Source: CAIKBL01 sp964555355
Lineage (GTDB): Bacteria > Pseudomonadota > Gammaproteobacteria > Ga0077536
Direction of reading: 5' to 3'
Length of the DNA stretch: 64,000 nucleotides
Assembly (NCBI GenBank): GCA_964555355.1
Contig: CAZKRY010000002.1
Location: 124,001-188,000 of the forward strand
A model generated the notes under the pieces. That model was not told the origin of the DNA and did not search any database. It worked only from the letters and a program-made list of their open reading frames with translations. A program made the translations under genes and the position numbers. Shown piece after piece: positions 34,583 to 44,514 of the stretch (its first letter is position 1; each line of letters starts with the position of its first letter).

Positions 34583-35836
34583 ATGAGTCTACCGGCGGTC
34601 GAATTTGATGGTGTATCGAAGCGCTACCAACTAAACCACTTCCGCACCACGAGTCTAAAAGAGCGTATCTCGGAGCGACTGACGTTTTTCGGAGCCAAAT
34701 CATCAGGCGACTCCGCTCGTCCGCAAACAGAAGATTTTTGGGCGCTGAATAACGTTTCCTTCGCCATCCAACCCGGAGAAACCGTCGGTATTATCGGTCC
34801 TAACGGATCGGGCAAGAGCACTTCTCTTAAGATTTTGTCCAACGTAATTCAACCGACAAGCGGCCGCGTTGCGATCAATGGAAGATTGGGTGCGCTGATC
34901 GAGGTAGGGGCAGGTTTTCATCCTGAACTATCCGGTCGCGAGAACGTTTTCCTTAACGGTTCGATCCTTGGCATGAAGAAAGCCGAAATCAAATCCAAAT
35001 TTGATTCAATCGTCGATTTTGCCGAAATCGAACAGTTTATTGACACTCCGGTAAAGCACTATTCATCCGGCATGTATGTTCGCCTTGGCTTTGCGATCGC
35101 CATCCATAATCAACCAGACGTAATGCTAATTGACGAAATACTCGCAGTTGGTGATCTGAGTTTTCAACGGAAGTGCTTTGAAAAGATCACGGAAATGAAA
35201 AATGCAGGGCGAACTATCTTGCTGGTATCTCATTCGATGTCGCAGGTTCAGTCCGTATGTGAGCGAGCAATCCTGCTTCACAAGGGCGTCCTGATCTCGG
35301 ATGGACCGGTTGATCGCGTGGCCGAGGAATATTTCAAACTATCCAATAATCGCAGTTCACCGACCGCGGCCGAGACCACCCTGAGCTCCGCGTTGACGAT
35401 CCGAAGCGTGAATTTGGTGAACGCACGCGGCGCGGCACTAACCGAAACATTGGCAAGTAATCCGCTGATTTTCGACATCGAGTATGTAGCAACCAAAAAA
35501 CTCGTCAATCCAACTTTTATCCTGATCTTGCGCGTTAACGGGATTCGGGTTTATTCAAGTAATACTGGAGTGCTCGCGCATAAGTTCGGCACCCTTGAAG
35601 GCTCGGGAACGCTTCGCTGTGAGATTGGTGAACTTCCGTTGCTGCCAAACGATTTCGAGATGGACCTTCAAGTGTATGACGAGCACCAACAGGATTTGCT
35701 CGCTAAGCACCGAGTAGAACACGCGTTCACCGTGGCGGCCCCCGCTAATCCACTTGAATTAGGATGTCGAGTTCCACAGGACGCGAAAGAGCACGGCATG
35801 ATATTCAAACGGGCGCAGTGGACGATTGTTGCTTAA
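34583..35836 (+). CDS. wzt: ABC polysaccharide exporter, ATPase with C-terminal glycan-binding domain
   Basis: Cytoplasmic ATPase of 417 residues partnering Wzm. Residues about 1-250 are the nucleotide-binding domain: Walker A IIGPNGSGKST, signature YSSGMYVRLGFA and Walker B VMLIDEILAVGD. The SSGM variant and EVGAGFHPELSGRENVFLNG are typical of Wzt. Residues about 265-415 match the Wzt_C-type beta-sandwich, which in O-antigen systems recognises a terminal modification of the chain before export. So the exported polymer probably carries a capping group. Co-transcribed with wzm. Confidence 0.92.
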   Translation: MSLPAVEFDGVSKRYQLNHFRTTSLKERISERLTFFGAKSSGDSARPQTEDFWALNNVSFAIQPGETVGIIGPNGSGKSTSLKILSNVIQPTSGRVAINGRLGALIEVGAGFHPELSGRENVFLNGSILGMKKAEIKSKFDSIVDFAEIEQFIDTPVKHYSSGMYVRLGFAIAIHNQPDVMLIDEILAVGDLSFQRKCFEKITEMKNAGRTILLVSHSMSQVQSVCERAILLHKGVLISDGPVDRVAEEYFKLSNNRSSPTAAETTLSSALTIRSVNLVNARGAALTETLASNPLIFDIEYVATKKLVNPTFILILRVNGIRVYSSNTGVLAHKFGTLEGSGTLRCEIGELPLLPNDFEMDLQVYDEHQQDLLAKHRVEHAFTVAAPANPLELGCRVPQDAKEHGMIFKRAQWTIVA

Positions 35837-35876
35837 CGAGTCCGCCGCATCGCAACCGCAAGGCGCCTAAGCACCC

Positions 35877-37313
35877 ATGCCATTCAGATCCGCCGCTCGC
35901 GACGGCACCCTCAGCTTGAAACAAAGCTATTGGCGAGCTCGAGAGTATTTCATCCACGCGATACGCAAATATGTTCTCGTTCTAAGGGATATCGTGTGCG
36001 AGCCGTATCGACTAGCAAGGGATCTTTACGACCAATGTAAGTTGCTAGTTCTCGTTTGCACTCTTCCGCGGACGGCGGTCAGCAAGTCTCGAGGCACCCT
36101 TCAAACCCCGTCCCTTTTGCTTGTGAGCTACTTTTCGCCACCCTATCGTAGCAATTTCGGAACACAGAGAATAAACAAATTTTTGAAATACCTAAGGCGG
36201 GAAGGTTGGCACATCACCATGATTACAACCGCCCCAGACGCCTCAGAACTAGATATCGCCGCGGAGCTACAACCCGAGGGCGTTGAGGTTATCCGGATTG
36301 CGCGACAACTACGACGCTCGAAATTCATAACGCGCGGATGGTTTGTGCCCGATGACCATTTTCGCTGGGCAATGCTAGCGGCTTCGACTGCTTTTCAGGT
36401 TGCTAAGACGAGAGACTTTTCCATTGTGCTTGGCACTGTCCCACCGTATTCGAATCTGTTGGCCGCGGCGCTAAGCGCGCACGCCATTCAGTGCCCATTG
36501 GTCGCTGATTTTCGCGATCCATGGAGCAAAATTGACATCGCTTGGACCCTGCACAACCGTTTGTCGCAGCGCTTGACCGAATATATGGAACGCAAACTTC
36601 TCGTATGCTGCGCTAAGGTTATATTGACTCTAGAGGACGATCGTTTCATAGACGACTACTTGGTCGACGTTTCCCCAGACGTGCGCTCGAAATTAGCCTG
36701 CATCTCAAACGGCTACGACGATGAGGATTTCATCGGCGTAGACTCGTCGCCTCGCGATGACTTCTTTACCGTGTCTTATGTTGGCTCGATTTACGATCAG
36801 GAAGCTTTCGATGCGCTAATCGCGCCTTTTCGACTATGGGGTGAGCAGTCACCTTGCGAACTCGAGCGTGTACGATTTGACTACGCGGGTGGGAGCACCC
36901 ACTTCTTCAAAACGACAAAGACTTCGGCATTTAATTTCTTCGATCATGGATATTTGACGCATCGTGAAGCTATCGCGCTGCGCGCAAAATCTCATGTTCA
37001 GCTTTTCTCCCAGCCGCCGCATTTTAGCCGGCACGTGTTCAGCGGAAAAATATTTGAAATGCTGCGCACCGGGCCGCCTATCCTTGCGATCACGCGTCCG
37101 GATGGTGTCGTTGCGGAGCTAATCACGACAGCCAAAGCGGGACGCGCCGTACCTCACAACACTCCACAGGCGGCAACCGATTACCTGAGGGATCGCTATC
37201 GTGAATGGCTTTCGGGGAGGGCGTTAGATGGCCCATTACAAAATGTAGTGAAGCGTTACTCACGCGCAAACCTTGCGTTGCGGTTTGATACGGCGCTACG
37301 TGAATTGCTATAG
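35877..37313 (+). CDS. Glycosyltransferase, GT4-like
   Basis: A 478-residue cytoplasmic or membrane-associated glycosyltransferase of the GT-B fold. Residues about 1-75 are an unusual basic N-terminal extension; the Rossmann start LLVSYFSPPYRSNFGTQRI lies near residue 80. FSQPPHFSRHVFSGKIFEMLRTGPPILAI near residue 380 is the nucleotide-sugar binding end of the second domain. Sugar donor and linkage are unknown. It lies 40 nt after wzt, so it likely builds the ABC-exported polymer. Confidence 0.78.
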   Translation: MPFRSAARDGTLSLKQSYWRAREYFIHAIRKYVLVLRDIVCEPYRLARDLYDQCKLLVLVCTLPRTAVSKSRGTLQTPSLLLVSYFSPPYRSNFGTQRINKFLKYLRREGWHITMITTAPDASELDIAAELQPEGVEVIRIARQLRRSKFITRGWFVPDDHFRWAMLAASTAFQVAKTRDFSIVLGTVPPYSNLLAAALSAHAIQCPLVADFRDPWSKIDIAWTLHNRLSQRLTEYMERKLLVCCAKVILTLEDDRFIDDYLVDVSPDVRSKLACISNGYDDEDFIGVDSSPRDDFFTVSYVGSIYDQEAFDALIAPFRLWGEQSPCELERVRFDYAGGSTHFFKTTKTSAFNFFDHGYLTHREAIALRAKSHVQLFSQPPHFSRHVFSGKIFEMLRTGPPILAITRPDGVVAELITTAKAGRAVPHNTPQAATDYLRDRYREWLSGRALDGPLQNVVKRYSRANLALRFDTALRELL

Positions 37314-37468
37314 CGCTGTTTGGAGTTTACGGATCATCATGCCGCGCACCGTGACACGATAGAATCAAAGCGCACTACGATGTATGCCCCAATTCCCACA
37401 CCCGCTTATTTACCGTGGCGCCGTCGGTTACTGAAATCTCACCGGCAAGCACGTTGCGCGATTGAGAT

Positions 37469-38683
37469 ATGCATTTCTTAATCATTGACGCGCAGTACCC
37501 GATGTTTGATCGCGCATCGGCTGACGTGCGCATGATGGCCATCTTAAAACTACTAGTTGAAGACGGCCATCAAGTCGATTACTACGCATTTGCATTAGAG
37601 AAAGCAATACACCAGCTCGGCGAAGCTGAAATCAGTCGTTACGCAAGTGGGATACGTGCAATTGGTGTCACCGTTGTTGTGCATCCGGATTTCGAGTCGG
37701 CACTTGGCTCAACTGTTTATGACGTCGTTTTCTTCAAGTATTTTTATCCCGCCGAATCGCGTGTTCCAAATGTCCGACGCCTGCAGCCGCAAGCACGCGT
37801 GGTGATCGATAGCGTGGATATCGTGCACGCTAGGTTGCTGAGTAAGGCACGGCTAAGTGGCGACGAAGCTGAGTTCGCAAACGCTAAGCGGGTCATGCGA
37901 CGTGAATTGGCAACTTATGCCGCCGCGGACCTAGTGATCGCCGTAAGCGATGATGAAGCCGACATACTTCGACGTGAACTACCGCAGGTACACATTTCCG
38001 TTATTCCGAATATTCACCTGCCACCGACTTTTCAACGACAGGAATCTCCGCAGCCTTCACTTCTCTTTGTAGGCACATTTACACACGAGCCGAATCTTGA
38101 TGCTTTAAGGTGGTTTTGCTCCGACATTTGGCCGCGATTGCGGCACGCACACCCAACTTTATCACTTTCGGTAGTAGGTAGCTGGCCGCCGCCGGAAGTG
38201 GCTTCCTTAGAAGGCAACGAGGGCATATCGATCCTTGGCCATGTTGCCGATTTGTCGACTTATCTTCGTACCGCGTGGGTCTCGATTGCGCCTTTGCGAT
38301 TCGGTGCTGGCTTGAAAGGCAAGGTCGGGGAAGCCCTCGCGGCAGGCATTCCAGTTGTAACCACCACGATCGGCGCCCAAGGCTTCGGCGTCACGCCGCG
38401 TCAACATCTGTTAGTCGCAGATGATGCAGCGGATTTCGCGCATGCTATCGATACCCTACTTCGCGACAAAGCCGAGCGCTCGACGATCGGCTGGCGCGGG
38501 CGCGATTTTATCGAAACTCACTACGGAATAGACGCGGCTAGGCGACACGTTTCGAATTTCATTGAAGGCTTACGAGCGCCACCTAAGCCTCGAACTCAAA
38601 CGGCCACGGTTCACAATACGTCACAAAACATCGTGCGTAGAATATGGAACCGCTTGTCCCAATTAATGCGACTCAAACTGTAA
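37469..38683 (+). CDS. Glycosyltransferase, GT4 family
   Basis: GT-B glycosyltransferase of 404 residues. It starts MHFLIIDAQYPMFDRASADVR; the second domain has LLFVGTFTHEPNLDALRWF near residue 195 and the retaining-GT block APLRFGAGLKGKVGEALAAGIPVVTT near 275-300. A highly similar arrangement occurs in rhamnan and O-antigen loci. Donor specificity cannot be read. It is the last rightward gene of this block and converges on the GT2 gene at 38742. Confidence 0.85.
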   Translation: MHFLIIDAQYPMFDRASADVRMMAILKLLVEDGHQVDYYAFALEKAIHQLGEAEISRYASGIRAIGVTVVVHPDFESALGSTVYDVVFFKYFYPAESRVPNVRRLQPQARVVIDSVDIVHARLLSKARLSGDEAEFANAKRVMRRELATYAAADLVIAVSDDEADILRRELPQVHISVIPNIHLPPTFQRQESPQPSLLFVGTFTHEPNLDALRWFCSDIWPRLRHAHPTLSLSVVGSWPPPEVASLEGNEGISILGHVADLSTYLRTAWVSIAPLRFGAGLKGKVGEALAAGIPVVTTTIGAQGFGVTPRQHLLVADDAADFAHAIDTLLRDKAERSTIGWRGRDFIETHYGIDAARRHVSNFIEGLRAPPKPRTQTATVHNTSQNIVRRIWNRLSQLMRLKL

Positions 38684-38709
38684 TTGCGAATAGAGTCCGC
38701 TTTTTTTTT
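38668..38709 (+). terminator. Terminator between converging glycosyltransferase genes
   Basis: GCGACTC (38668-38674) pairs with GAGTCCGC (38693-38700) with one bulged C, and nine T residues follow at 38701-38709. The loop is about 18 nt, so the stem is modest, but the position after the stop and the T-run fit an intrinsic terminator. Confidence 0.5.
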
Positions 38710-38741
38710 CGGTTCATCGCTTCACCAGGCACCGCACGCGT

Positions 38742-39773
38742 CTAGGCAGAACTAGATGAGCGCCCGCGCCCCGCAAGCGCACGAAATACGCGACCGGGTA
38801 ACAAAGCCGCGCCAACGTATTTCAGATCTTTGATCGAACATACGCCGTGCACAGCCGCTGCGCGAAATAACTTTTGCGCCGTATCGAAGTCGCCGCTATA
38901 GAACGCGCGATACGCTTCTCGAAGAATCACCCCCCAAGTCAGTGCTTTTTTTTGCTCCGGCAACAGATGAGACACTAACCGCGGGTGTTGCGCAACGAAG
39001 TCGATCCTGACTTGCACGGCATCAAGTATTTGACGCCAACGCGAGCGTGATATTTGACCCATATTGTGCCACCGATAATACGCTAACACTTCCGGCACAC
39101 GCACGAGTCGCTGCGTGTGCGCATATAACCTAACCCATAAGTCATAATCCATAGCTGAGAACCGTCGAGTGGAAAATCCACCAACAGCTTCCAATGCTGT
39201 ACGCCTAACTAACGCGGCGTGAATCGGCCATGGGCAAGCCCGAAGAAATTCCGCCACGGTATCCATCTGTAGATAATCTGCAGGAATGTATGGTGCATCG
39301 CCGGGAGCTCCTTCTCCGACGTTTTTCCAACCGCAATATGCAACGTCTGCGGACGCCGTGCACAATGCATCCATCAGCTTTTTCAGACAGGTAGGGTCCC
39401 AGTAATCGTCGGCGTCTAAAAATGCGAGGAATTCGCCAGTCGCCTGTGCTATCCCCAAGTTGCGCGCCGGATAAGGCCCAGAATGTTCCTGCTTAATGAC
39501 AGTGACCCTACCCGGATAGTCTTTTGCCGCACTGGCTAGAATCTCAAGTGTACGATCAGTGGACCCATCATCAATCGCAATCAGATCAACGGTCGCAAAA
39601 GTCTGCGTGCACACGCTGTCTACCGCTTCCCGCACGAACACTGCGGAGTTGTAACAGGGCATGATGACCGTAATCGAGGAACTGGATTCCGGGCTTGTAG
39701 AACAATCGGTCACATCAAACAACCTTACGCCAAGCATTGGCATGATAGCTGTATCTCGGCAAACATCTTCCAA
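38742..39773 (-). CDS. Glycosyltransferase, GT2 family
   Basis: GT-A fold inverting glycosyltransferase of 343 residues. SITVIMPCYNSAVFVREAVDS near residue 33 and IAIDDGSTDRTLEIL near 65 are the donor-binding start; FLAFLDADDYWDP near 115 is the DxD-containing metal site. The C-terminal third holds FSTRRFSAMDYDLWVRL, typical of the acceptor region. The first about 30 residues are not conserved and translation may begin further in. It is the last gene of a leftward block of glycosyltransferases. Confidence 0.85.
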   Translation of the reverse strand: MEDVCRDTAIMPMLGVRLFDVTDCSTSPESSSSITVIMPCYNSAVFVREAVDSVCTQTFATVDLIAIDDGSTDRTLEILASAAKDYPGRVTVIKQEHSGPYPARNLGIAQATGEFLAFLDADDYWDPTCLKKLMDALCTASADVAYCGWKNVGEGAPGDAPYIPADYLQMDTVAEFLRACPWPIHAALVRRTALEAVGGFSTRRFSAMDYDLWVRLYAHTQRLVRVPEVLAYYRWHNMGQISRSRWRQILDAVQVRIDFVAQHPRLVSHLLPEQKKALTWGVILREAYRAFYSGDFDTAQKLFRAAAVHGVCSIKDLKYVGAALLPGRVFRALAGRGRSSSSA

Positions 39774-39836
39774 GGTGCACGCCTGCCCCCAAGCTAATAC
39801 ATGGCATAGCCGTGTGAAACCAAGACTAACATCACG

Positions 39837-40982
39837 TTAGCTATAAATCGCGACAATACGTTCCGCGATCTTGTCCCATGCATAATCCCGTGGTGCCTCT
39901 CGGACTGAGGTCTCGTCAAAACTTATCTCCCCGTCAAAATATCGCGTCAGTGCGTCGCGGATTCCTTCCGATGTCGTATTTTCCACATAAAACCCGTTTC
40001 GGCCTTGAACCACGTAATCAACCATGCCCCCGTCACGAGAAGTTAACACCGGCACACCTGATGCATTCGCCTCTAAAAACACTATTCCAAATCCTTCAAA
40101 GTTCTCCGGTTGCGCATAAGACACCAAGATAAACAATCCGCTCTGTGCGTATAGCTGCAGTAGCGCTTGATCCGTCTGTCGCCCGAGTATTCGCACTCGC
40201 TGCTGCAAACCCATGCGGTCAATTAGCTGCAAGAGTTCCTCTCGATAGCCCCCATACACCGCACCGCCGACAATGGTGTAGTCGAATTCATAACGATCTT
40301 TCAAACTACTAAGCGCTTCGATTACGCCGTGGAGGTTTTTTATCCTGTCGTTTTCATCAATTCGCGTGACGGTTAAAAGACTATGCCGGCGCTTCGCGCC
40401 AGAATTATTGAAGAAAGCGCTTCCGACCCCTGGCGGGACAACCGTTATTCGGGAACGAATCATTGGGAAGCGCGCGGCGAGCCGCTGCGCCGTGAAGCTA
40501 CTCACGGCGATGATTTTATGGGTGCGTCGCGCGGATATCCAAAATAGCCAATCATTCATTTTGCGTTCGCACGCCGCCAGCGCACCCGCAACAACACTCC
40601 TTAGTGTCGTCGGAAGGCGCCATAGTACGCGCTTCTCAAGTGATTCCCTCCCGGGTAGCGGAAAGCGAAAACGATACCCGAAGCAATCGTCCCCATGACC
40701 AGTAACGACAACCTTGTGTTTACGCATTGCAAGTGGCGCGTAGTAGAAAAATAACGCGTGCCAAACATCCATCTCAAAACTGTCTAACGCGTTTAAGTCG
40801 GCGGAAAGCTGGCCTGTCAGCACGGGATGCAATACGTAACTCGCATCCTCTTTTGCGCCTTGCTTCGCAAACACATGGACTTCATGTCCCAAGTTTCCAA
40901 GTGCCCTTGCAAGTTCAAAGCAATAGATCGTGGCGCCGCCTATCGCGGGCGGAAAAAATGGCGTGACAAGACCGATCTTCAA
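39837..40982 (-). CDS. Glycosyltransferase, GT4 family
   Basis: GT-B glycosyltransferase. I place the start at a TTG at 40982, giving MKIGLVTPFFPPAIGGATIY and 381 residues, because GGAGG lies 8 nt upstream and the TTG overlaps the preceding gene's stop as TTGA. An ATG at 41006 or 41027 would give a longer protein with no ribosome binding site and more overlap. The second domain has LLTVTRIDENDRIKNL near residue 205 and FEGFGIVFLEANASGVPVL near 300, where Glu pairs mark the nucleotide-sugar site. Donor unknown. Confidence 0.85.
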   Translation of the reverse strand: MKIGLVTPFFPPAIGGATIYCFELARALGNLGHEVHVFAKQGAKEDASYVLHPVLTGQLSADLNALDSFEMDVWHALFFYYAPLAMRKHKVVVTGHGDDCFGYRFRFPLPGRESLEKRVLWRLPTTLRSVVAGALAACERKMNDWLFWISARRTHKIIAVSSFTAQRLAARFPMIRSRITVVPPGVGSAFFNNSGAKRRHSLLTVTRIDENDRIKNLHGVIEALSSLKDRYEFDYTIVGGAVYGGYREELLQLIDRMGLQQRVRILGRQTDQALLQLYAQSGLFILVSYAQPENFEGFGIVFLEANASGVPVLTSRDGGMVDYVVQGRNGFYVENTTSEGIRDALTRYFDGEISFDETSVREAPRDYAWDKIAERIVAIYS

Positions 40983-42853
40983 CGCTCTTTCCTCCACAAT
41001 ATCCATGCTCGAGTCTGAAGCGTACAAGGTTCGCTCACTCGCATACCGTCTCCATTGAGGCTCACGAAGTCTGCTGGCACATTTTCGATGCGAACACTTG
41101 CGTCGCCAACATTCACGAGTAACAACTCGATGGTATTACCGCGAGATAGATTCGCAACCCGCACAGACGAGGGCAACTCAAATTGCATAGAAAACTGGTT
41201 ACTGGGTGCGACCGCTTCTGCGTTGGCACCCAAAGCTGACGGCGGAAGTCCCATTTTAAGACGCTCTAGAAGCACTAGCGCTTCGGCCAATAAATTGCGC
41301 GTTTCATTAGAATCATCTTGATGACATAGCAGTACCAAACATTCGGCCCAAAAGCCAATCGCGTAGCGTTCGTATCGAAATTCGGCCCATCTTTCACATG
41401 CTTGGGTGCGCACGATAAATTCTTGACCATTGCGAATGACTTCTGTCGTTATAGGCAAATTGAACCTCGCGCGATGTCGCACTAAGTCCATCAAGTTCAC
41501 GGTCAAATAATGAAACGCGAATCCTTGCAGCGGACCTGCTCGGTCAATGTACCCCCCGGGCATAACCAATCGCATGTGGCGCGCTTTGGCTCGGTAGAGT
41601 TGCGGCCCCAGATAGCGCCAGCCTAGCCGTTTCCAAGCTCGCTTCCACCATGGCAATTGAGAAGCAATGGGCGTTGGCAGCTGGGTTAAAGTGAGAGCAG
41701 AAAAGACCCATCGATAGAACCGCTCGGCCGGTCGCGCACCCAGTACCCGCTGAGTTGCCAAGTTCGCCGCTTCGACCAATTGGGCATAGTCCGTTCTTCC
41801 GAGCATCGATCCATACCGGTCCAACGCAATGCTGGTGTCAAGGTGAGTATTAAGGACAAGCATGTTGCTTGTAGATTTTCCCAATGCCCTGCTCGCCTTC
41901 CAAGGGAAAGGCGCACCTTGCATTGTGTGATCCGAGCACTCAAGCTCATCGTGTAAGAACCAGACGCCTTCAGTCAACGGATCAACGTGCTGGGCCAAAA
42001 ACTTTGCAAGCCGATGTAAAGCCTCCACTACAACGGGATCGGGCGCTTCCGAGAATGCATCCAGCATAAGATGCATGGCGCTCGCATTAAGGCGAAAATG
42101 CGCCTCCATTTCGTGCGTCCATTCACCATGGCGGTAACCACCGTCGGTACCTTGTCGCGCAAGAACGGCCAACAACAACTGCGCTTGAAATATTGCGTAA
42201 ATACGTTTGCCGGTAGCGCGCGCTAATCCCGCGAACACTAGATACAAGGCGTGAGCTTCATTCTCCGAGCAGATCCGTCGCTTGCGCGGCCAGGTGAAGC
42301 GCGGATCGTACACGACTCCGTTCATGATGCGCGCATATAAATCCGCCGGCTTCCCATACCGGCCGTGCGACCCAAGCAAAAAATATCCCTGCGTCTCTAT
42401 GTGGCTCAATTTCTCAAGCTCCCGAGACAGCAGCGCATCCTCTATTCGCCAAATCACAACTTCGATACACCATCCGTTCTCGGGAGGCGCCAATGAAATC
42501 CGAAGTCCGTCTGCATCTGCTTCGAACGCCAGTATCTCGGCAGACCTCTCCGCGAGATGTCTTTGGTATTCGTCTACATGCCGAGTTGCGGGCAAACACG
42601 GTAGCCAATAGATAGGGGCTGGTGATTGAATGGGTTGAATCAACCAACCGCCCGACGCGCAGCGCTTTAGCCGATGAGGGCCGGACAGCGATATTTCTGC
42701 AGCCGAATACGATCGTATAAACGCACATCGCGAATCTCTGAAGGTATCGGTGATCCAAGAGATGTCCCCCGCGCTCGAAACACCGCGTCGTGCGCTATTC
42801 ATAACCAGAGTTGATGGCGCGGTAAAGAACGTATCTATTGCGTAGCGCTTCAT
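40979..42853 (-). CDS. Unrecognised 624-residue protein in glycosyltransferase block
   Basis: I do not recognise the family. There is no signal peptide and no clear membrane segment. Residues about 30-190 look beta-rich; about 190-500 look like paired helices, as in alpha/alpha-toroid glycan lyases, hydrolases and uronyl epimerases, with conserved-looking aromatic and charged runs such as DGGYRHGEWTHEMEAHFRL, GVWFLHDELECSD and RLVMPGGYIDR; about 540-620 is again beta-rich. This layout suggests a polysaccharide-modifying enzyme, but that is inference from the shape only. It overlaps the downstream GT4 gene by 4 nt, so the two are coupled. Confidence 0.75.
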   Translation of the reverse strand: MKRYAIDTFFTAPSTLVMNSARRGVSSAGDISWITDTFRDSRCAFIRSYSAAEISLSGPHRLKRCASGGWLIQPIQSPAPIYWLPCLPATRHVDEYQRHLAERSAEILAFEADADGLRISLAPPENGWCIEVVIWRIEDALLSRELEKLSHIETQGYFLLGSHGRYGKPADLYARIMNGVVYDPRFTWPRKRRICSENEAHALYLVFAGLARATGKRIYAIFQAQLLLAVLARQGTDGGYRHGEWTHEMEAHFRLNASAMHLMLDAFSEAPDPVVVEALHRLAKFLAQHVDPLTEGVWFLHDELECSDHTMQGAPFPWKASRALGKSTSNMLVLNTHLDTSIALDRYGSMLGRTDYAQLVEAANLATQRVLGARPAERFYRWVFSALTLTQLPTPIASQLPWWKRAWKRLGWRYLGPQLYRAKARHMRLVMPGGYIDRAGPLQGFAFHYLTVNLMDLVRHRARFNLPITTEVIRNGQEFIVRTQACERWAEFRYERYAIGFWAECLVLLCHQDDSNETRNLLAEALVLLERLKMGLPPSALGANAEAVAPSNQFSMQFELPSSVRVANLSRGNTIELLLVNVGDASVRIENVPADFVSLNGDGMRVSEPCTLQTRAWILWRKER

Positions 42854-42907
42854 GGATATTCTGGCGGCTCTCGGAATATCGGACTCAAGAAACCGAGTAT
42901 TTATTGC

Positions 42908-44263
42908 TTAGGTATCCGCCGTTGCGCGCCATCGTCGCCACCACTTCACAACGGGATTTTCGAATATTATCCCGGCAAGGCGCTCAGCTTTTTTACTTCG
43001 AGCCTCAAGCAGCGTGAGACGTGTACCCAATTCCGAAATTTCAGTGGCCGCCTGGAGCATCAGATCAACGCCGTACGCACCAGCAGTAAGCGCAGGGAGT
43101 GCAAAAATCCTCTCGTACTCCGCGAAAAGTCCTTGCGCAGTAGACCGTGCGTCGAATTTTGAGCGCACGCGTTCCGCCGCGTTTCGCCCCATCGCATTAC
43201 GTAATTGTTTATCGGCGATTACTCGTGTAAGCGCGCATTCCAGCGCGTCAACATCGCCTATCGGCACGGTAAATCCGGTTTCACCCACCTCCACGGTTTC
43301 CGCGACTCCGCCACATAGTGTTGCAACAGCCGGCAGCCCGCAGGCCATCGCCTCAAGAAGCACGTAGGGATGACCCTCGCGACGCGAGGACAGCACGAAC
43401 AAATCGCACTCCGCCATCAGTTCGGGCAGGTCGTGACGAGCCCCCAAGAATCGAAAACTTGACTGCATTCCCTGTAATGCTAATCGTTGGTTGAGCTCGG
43501 TCAGATACGTAGGTGATTCTGCCGGCCCGCATACCAGAAAAACCGCGTGCGGATATTTAATCGAAATCTTGGCGGCCGCCGAAATTAACAAATCGAACCC
43601 CTTATCCGCGGTGACTCGGCCCGCCGCCACCACTACGATATGTTCGGACGTAAGATTTAAGGATTCCCTGATTCTGCCCTTGGGTGCGGCCACAGCTGCA
43701 TCATACCGCTCCATTTCAAGACCGTTGTTGACGACTACCACACGCTCTCTGGAAATGGGAGGACACAGCGAATCGCGTACATGCGCCGATACCGCAAGAA
43801 TGCCACTGGATAAATCCGCCATCAATTGCGCGAAAGATGCTTGCTGCAATGGAACACGTTCGAAGATCGGTAAATTAGGTTGGAAATCGATATGCGCGGC
43901 ATATAAATGGTGCACACCAGCGAGTCGAGCGGCCAAAGCGCCTTCTAATATCTTGTTGGAGTTGGTGTGAACCAGTTCAATTTGGTGTTCCTGAATGTAC
44001 TTAACCAGCCGCTGGACTCGAGGGCGCAAACCAGAAAGAAAGGTGTACCAGGGTAACGGTGGTTTTAGCCAGTTGTGGTTGACCTCTTCAATCAAGAATT
44101 CAATGCCCATTTTTTCGAGCGCGGTCGCGAATGTACCTTGCCCGGGCACCCACACAACAGGTCGGTAGCGCGAACGATCGATATGGCGTAGCACGGAAAG
44201 CAGATAGTTCTCACCGCCGGCAATATCAGAACGGCTAGCGATAATTAAGATTTTGTGTTGCAT
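42908..44263 (-). CDS. Glycosyltransferase, GT4 family
   Basis: GT-B glycosyltransferase of 451 residues starting MQHKILIIASRSDIAGGENY, where the Gly pair binds the acceptor side. The second domain begins IVVVAAGRVTADKGFDLLI near residue 207, followed by SSRREGHPYVLLEAMACGLPAVA near 295 with the EX7E pattern. About 50 C-terminal residues after the domain are basic and possibly amphipathic, suggesting peripheral membrane contact. Donor unknown. It lies 54 nt upstream of the unrecognised 624-residue gene. Confidence 0.87.
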   Translation of the reverse strand: MQHKILIIASRSDIAGGENYLLSVLRHIDRSRYRPVVWVPGQGTFATALEKMGIEFLIEEVNHNWLKPPLPWYTFLSGLRPRVQRLVKYIQEHQIELVHTNSNKILEGALAARLAGVHHLYAAHIDFQPNLPIFERVPLQQASFAQLMADLSSGILAVSAHVRDSLCPPISRERVVVVNNGLEMERYDAAVAAPKGRIRESLNLTSEHIVVVAAGRVTADKGFDLLISAAAKISIKYPHAVFLVCGPAESPTYLTELNQRLALQGMQSSFRFLGARHDLPELMAECDLFVLSSRREGHPYVLLEAMACGLPAVATLCGGVAETVEVGETGFTVPIGDVDALECALTRVIADKQLRNAMGRNAAERVRSKFDARSTAQGLFAEYERIFALPALTAGAYGVDLMLQAATEISELGTRLTLLEARSKKAERLAGIIFENPVVKWWRRWRATADT

Positions 44264-44514
44264 AACGTCTCAGCTGCACTCGCGTGCCAGATCGGCGCCT
44301 CGACCCGATCTAGCAGTCTGCATTTTTCTTAGTGACCTTGTCAGCGCGATCAATTTAATCGATAGCGGCCGCGTTTGACTTTCACTTTACGTGAAACCTG
44401 TTGGTATCCCCATTAATTGCCTTCGCGCTCGTAAAAGGGTTATATGCTCAGACGTACAGTCGAACTATCGGTTTCCCCGACGACCATATTTTTCCGGCAC
44501 CATACAGCCGTCTC

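Noticed and set aside
37443..37458. CGGCAAGCACGTTGCG, a GG-N10-GC sigma-54-like match before the glycosyltransferase gene at 37469
   Set aside because: The -12 box is only 12 nt from the ATG, so the message would begin at the start codon with no leader; probably chance.
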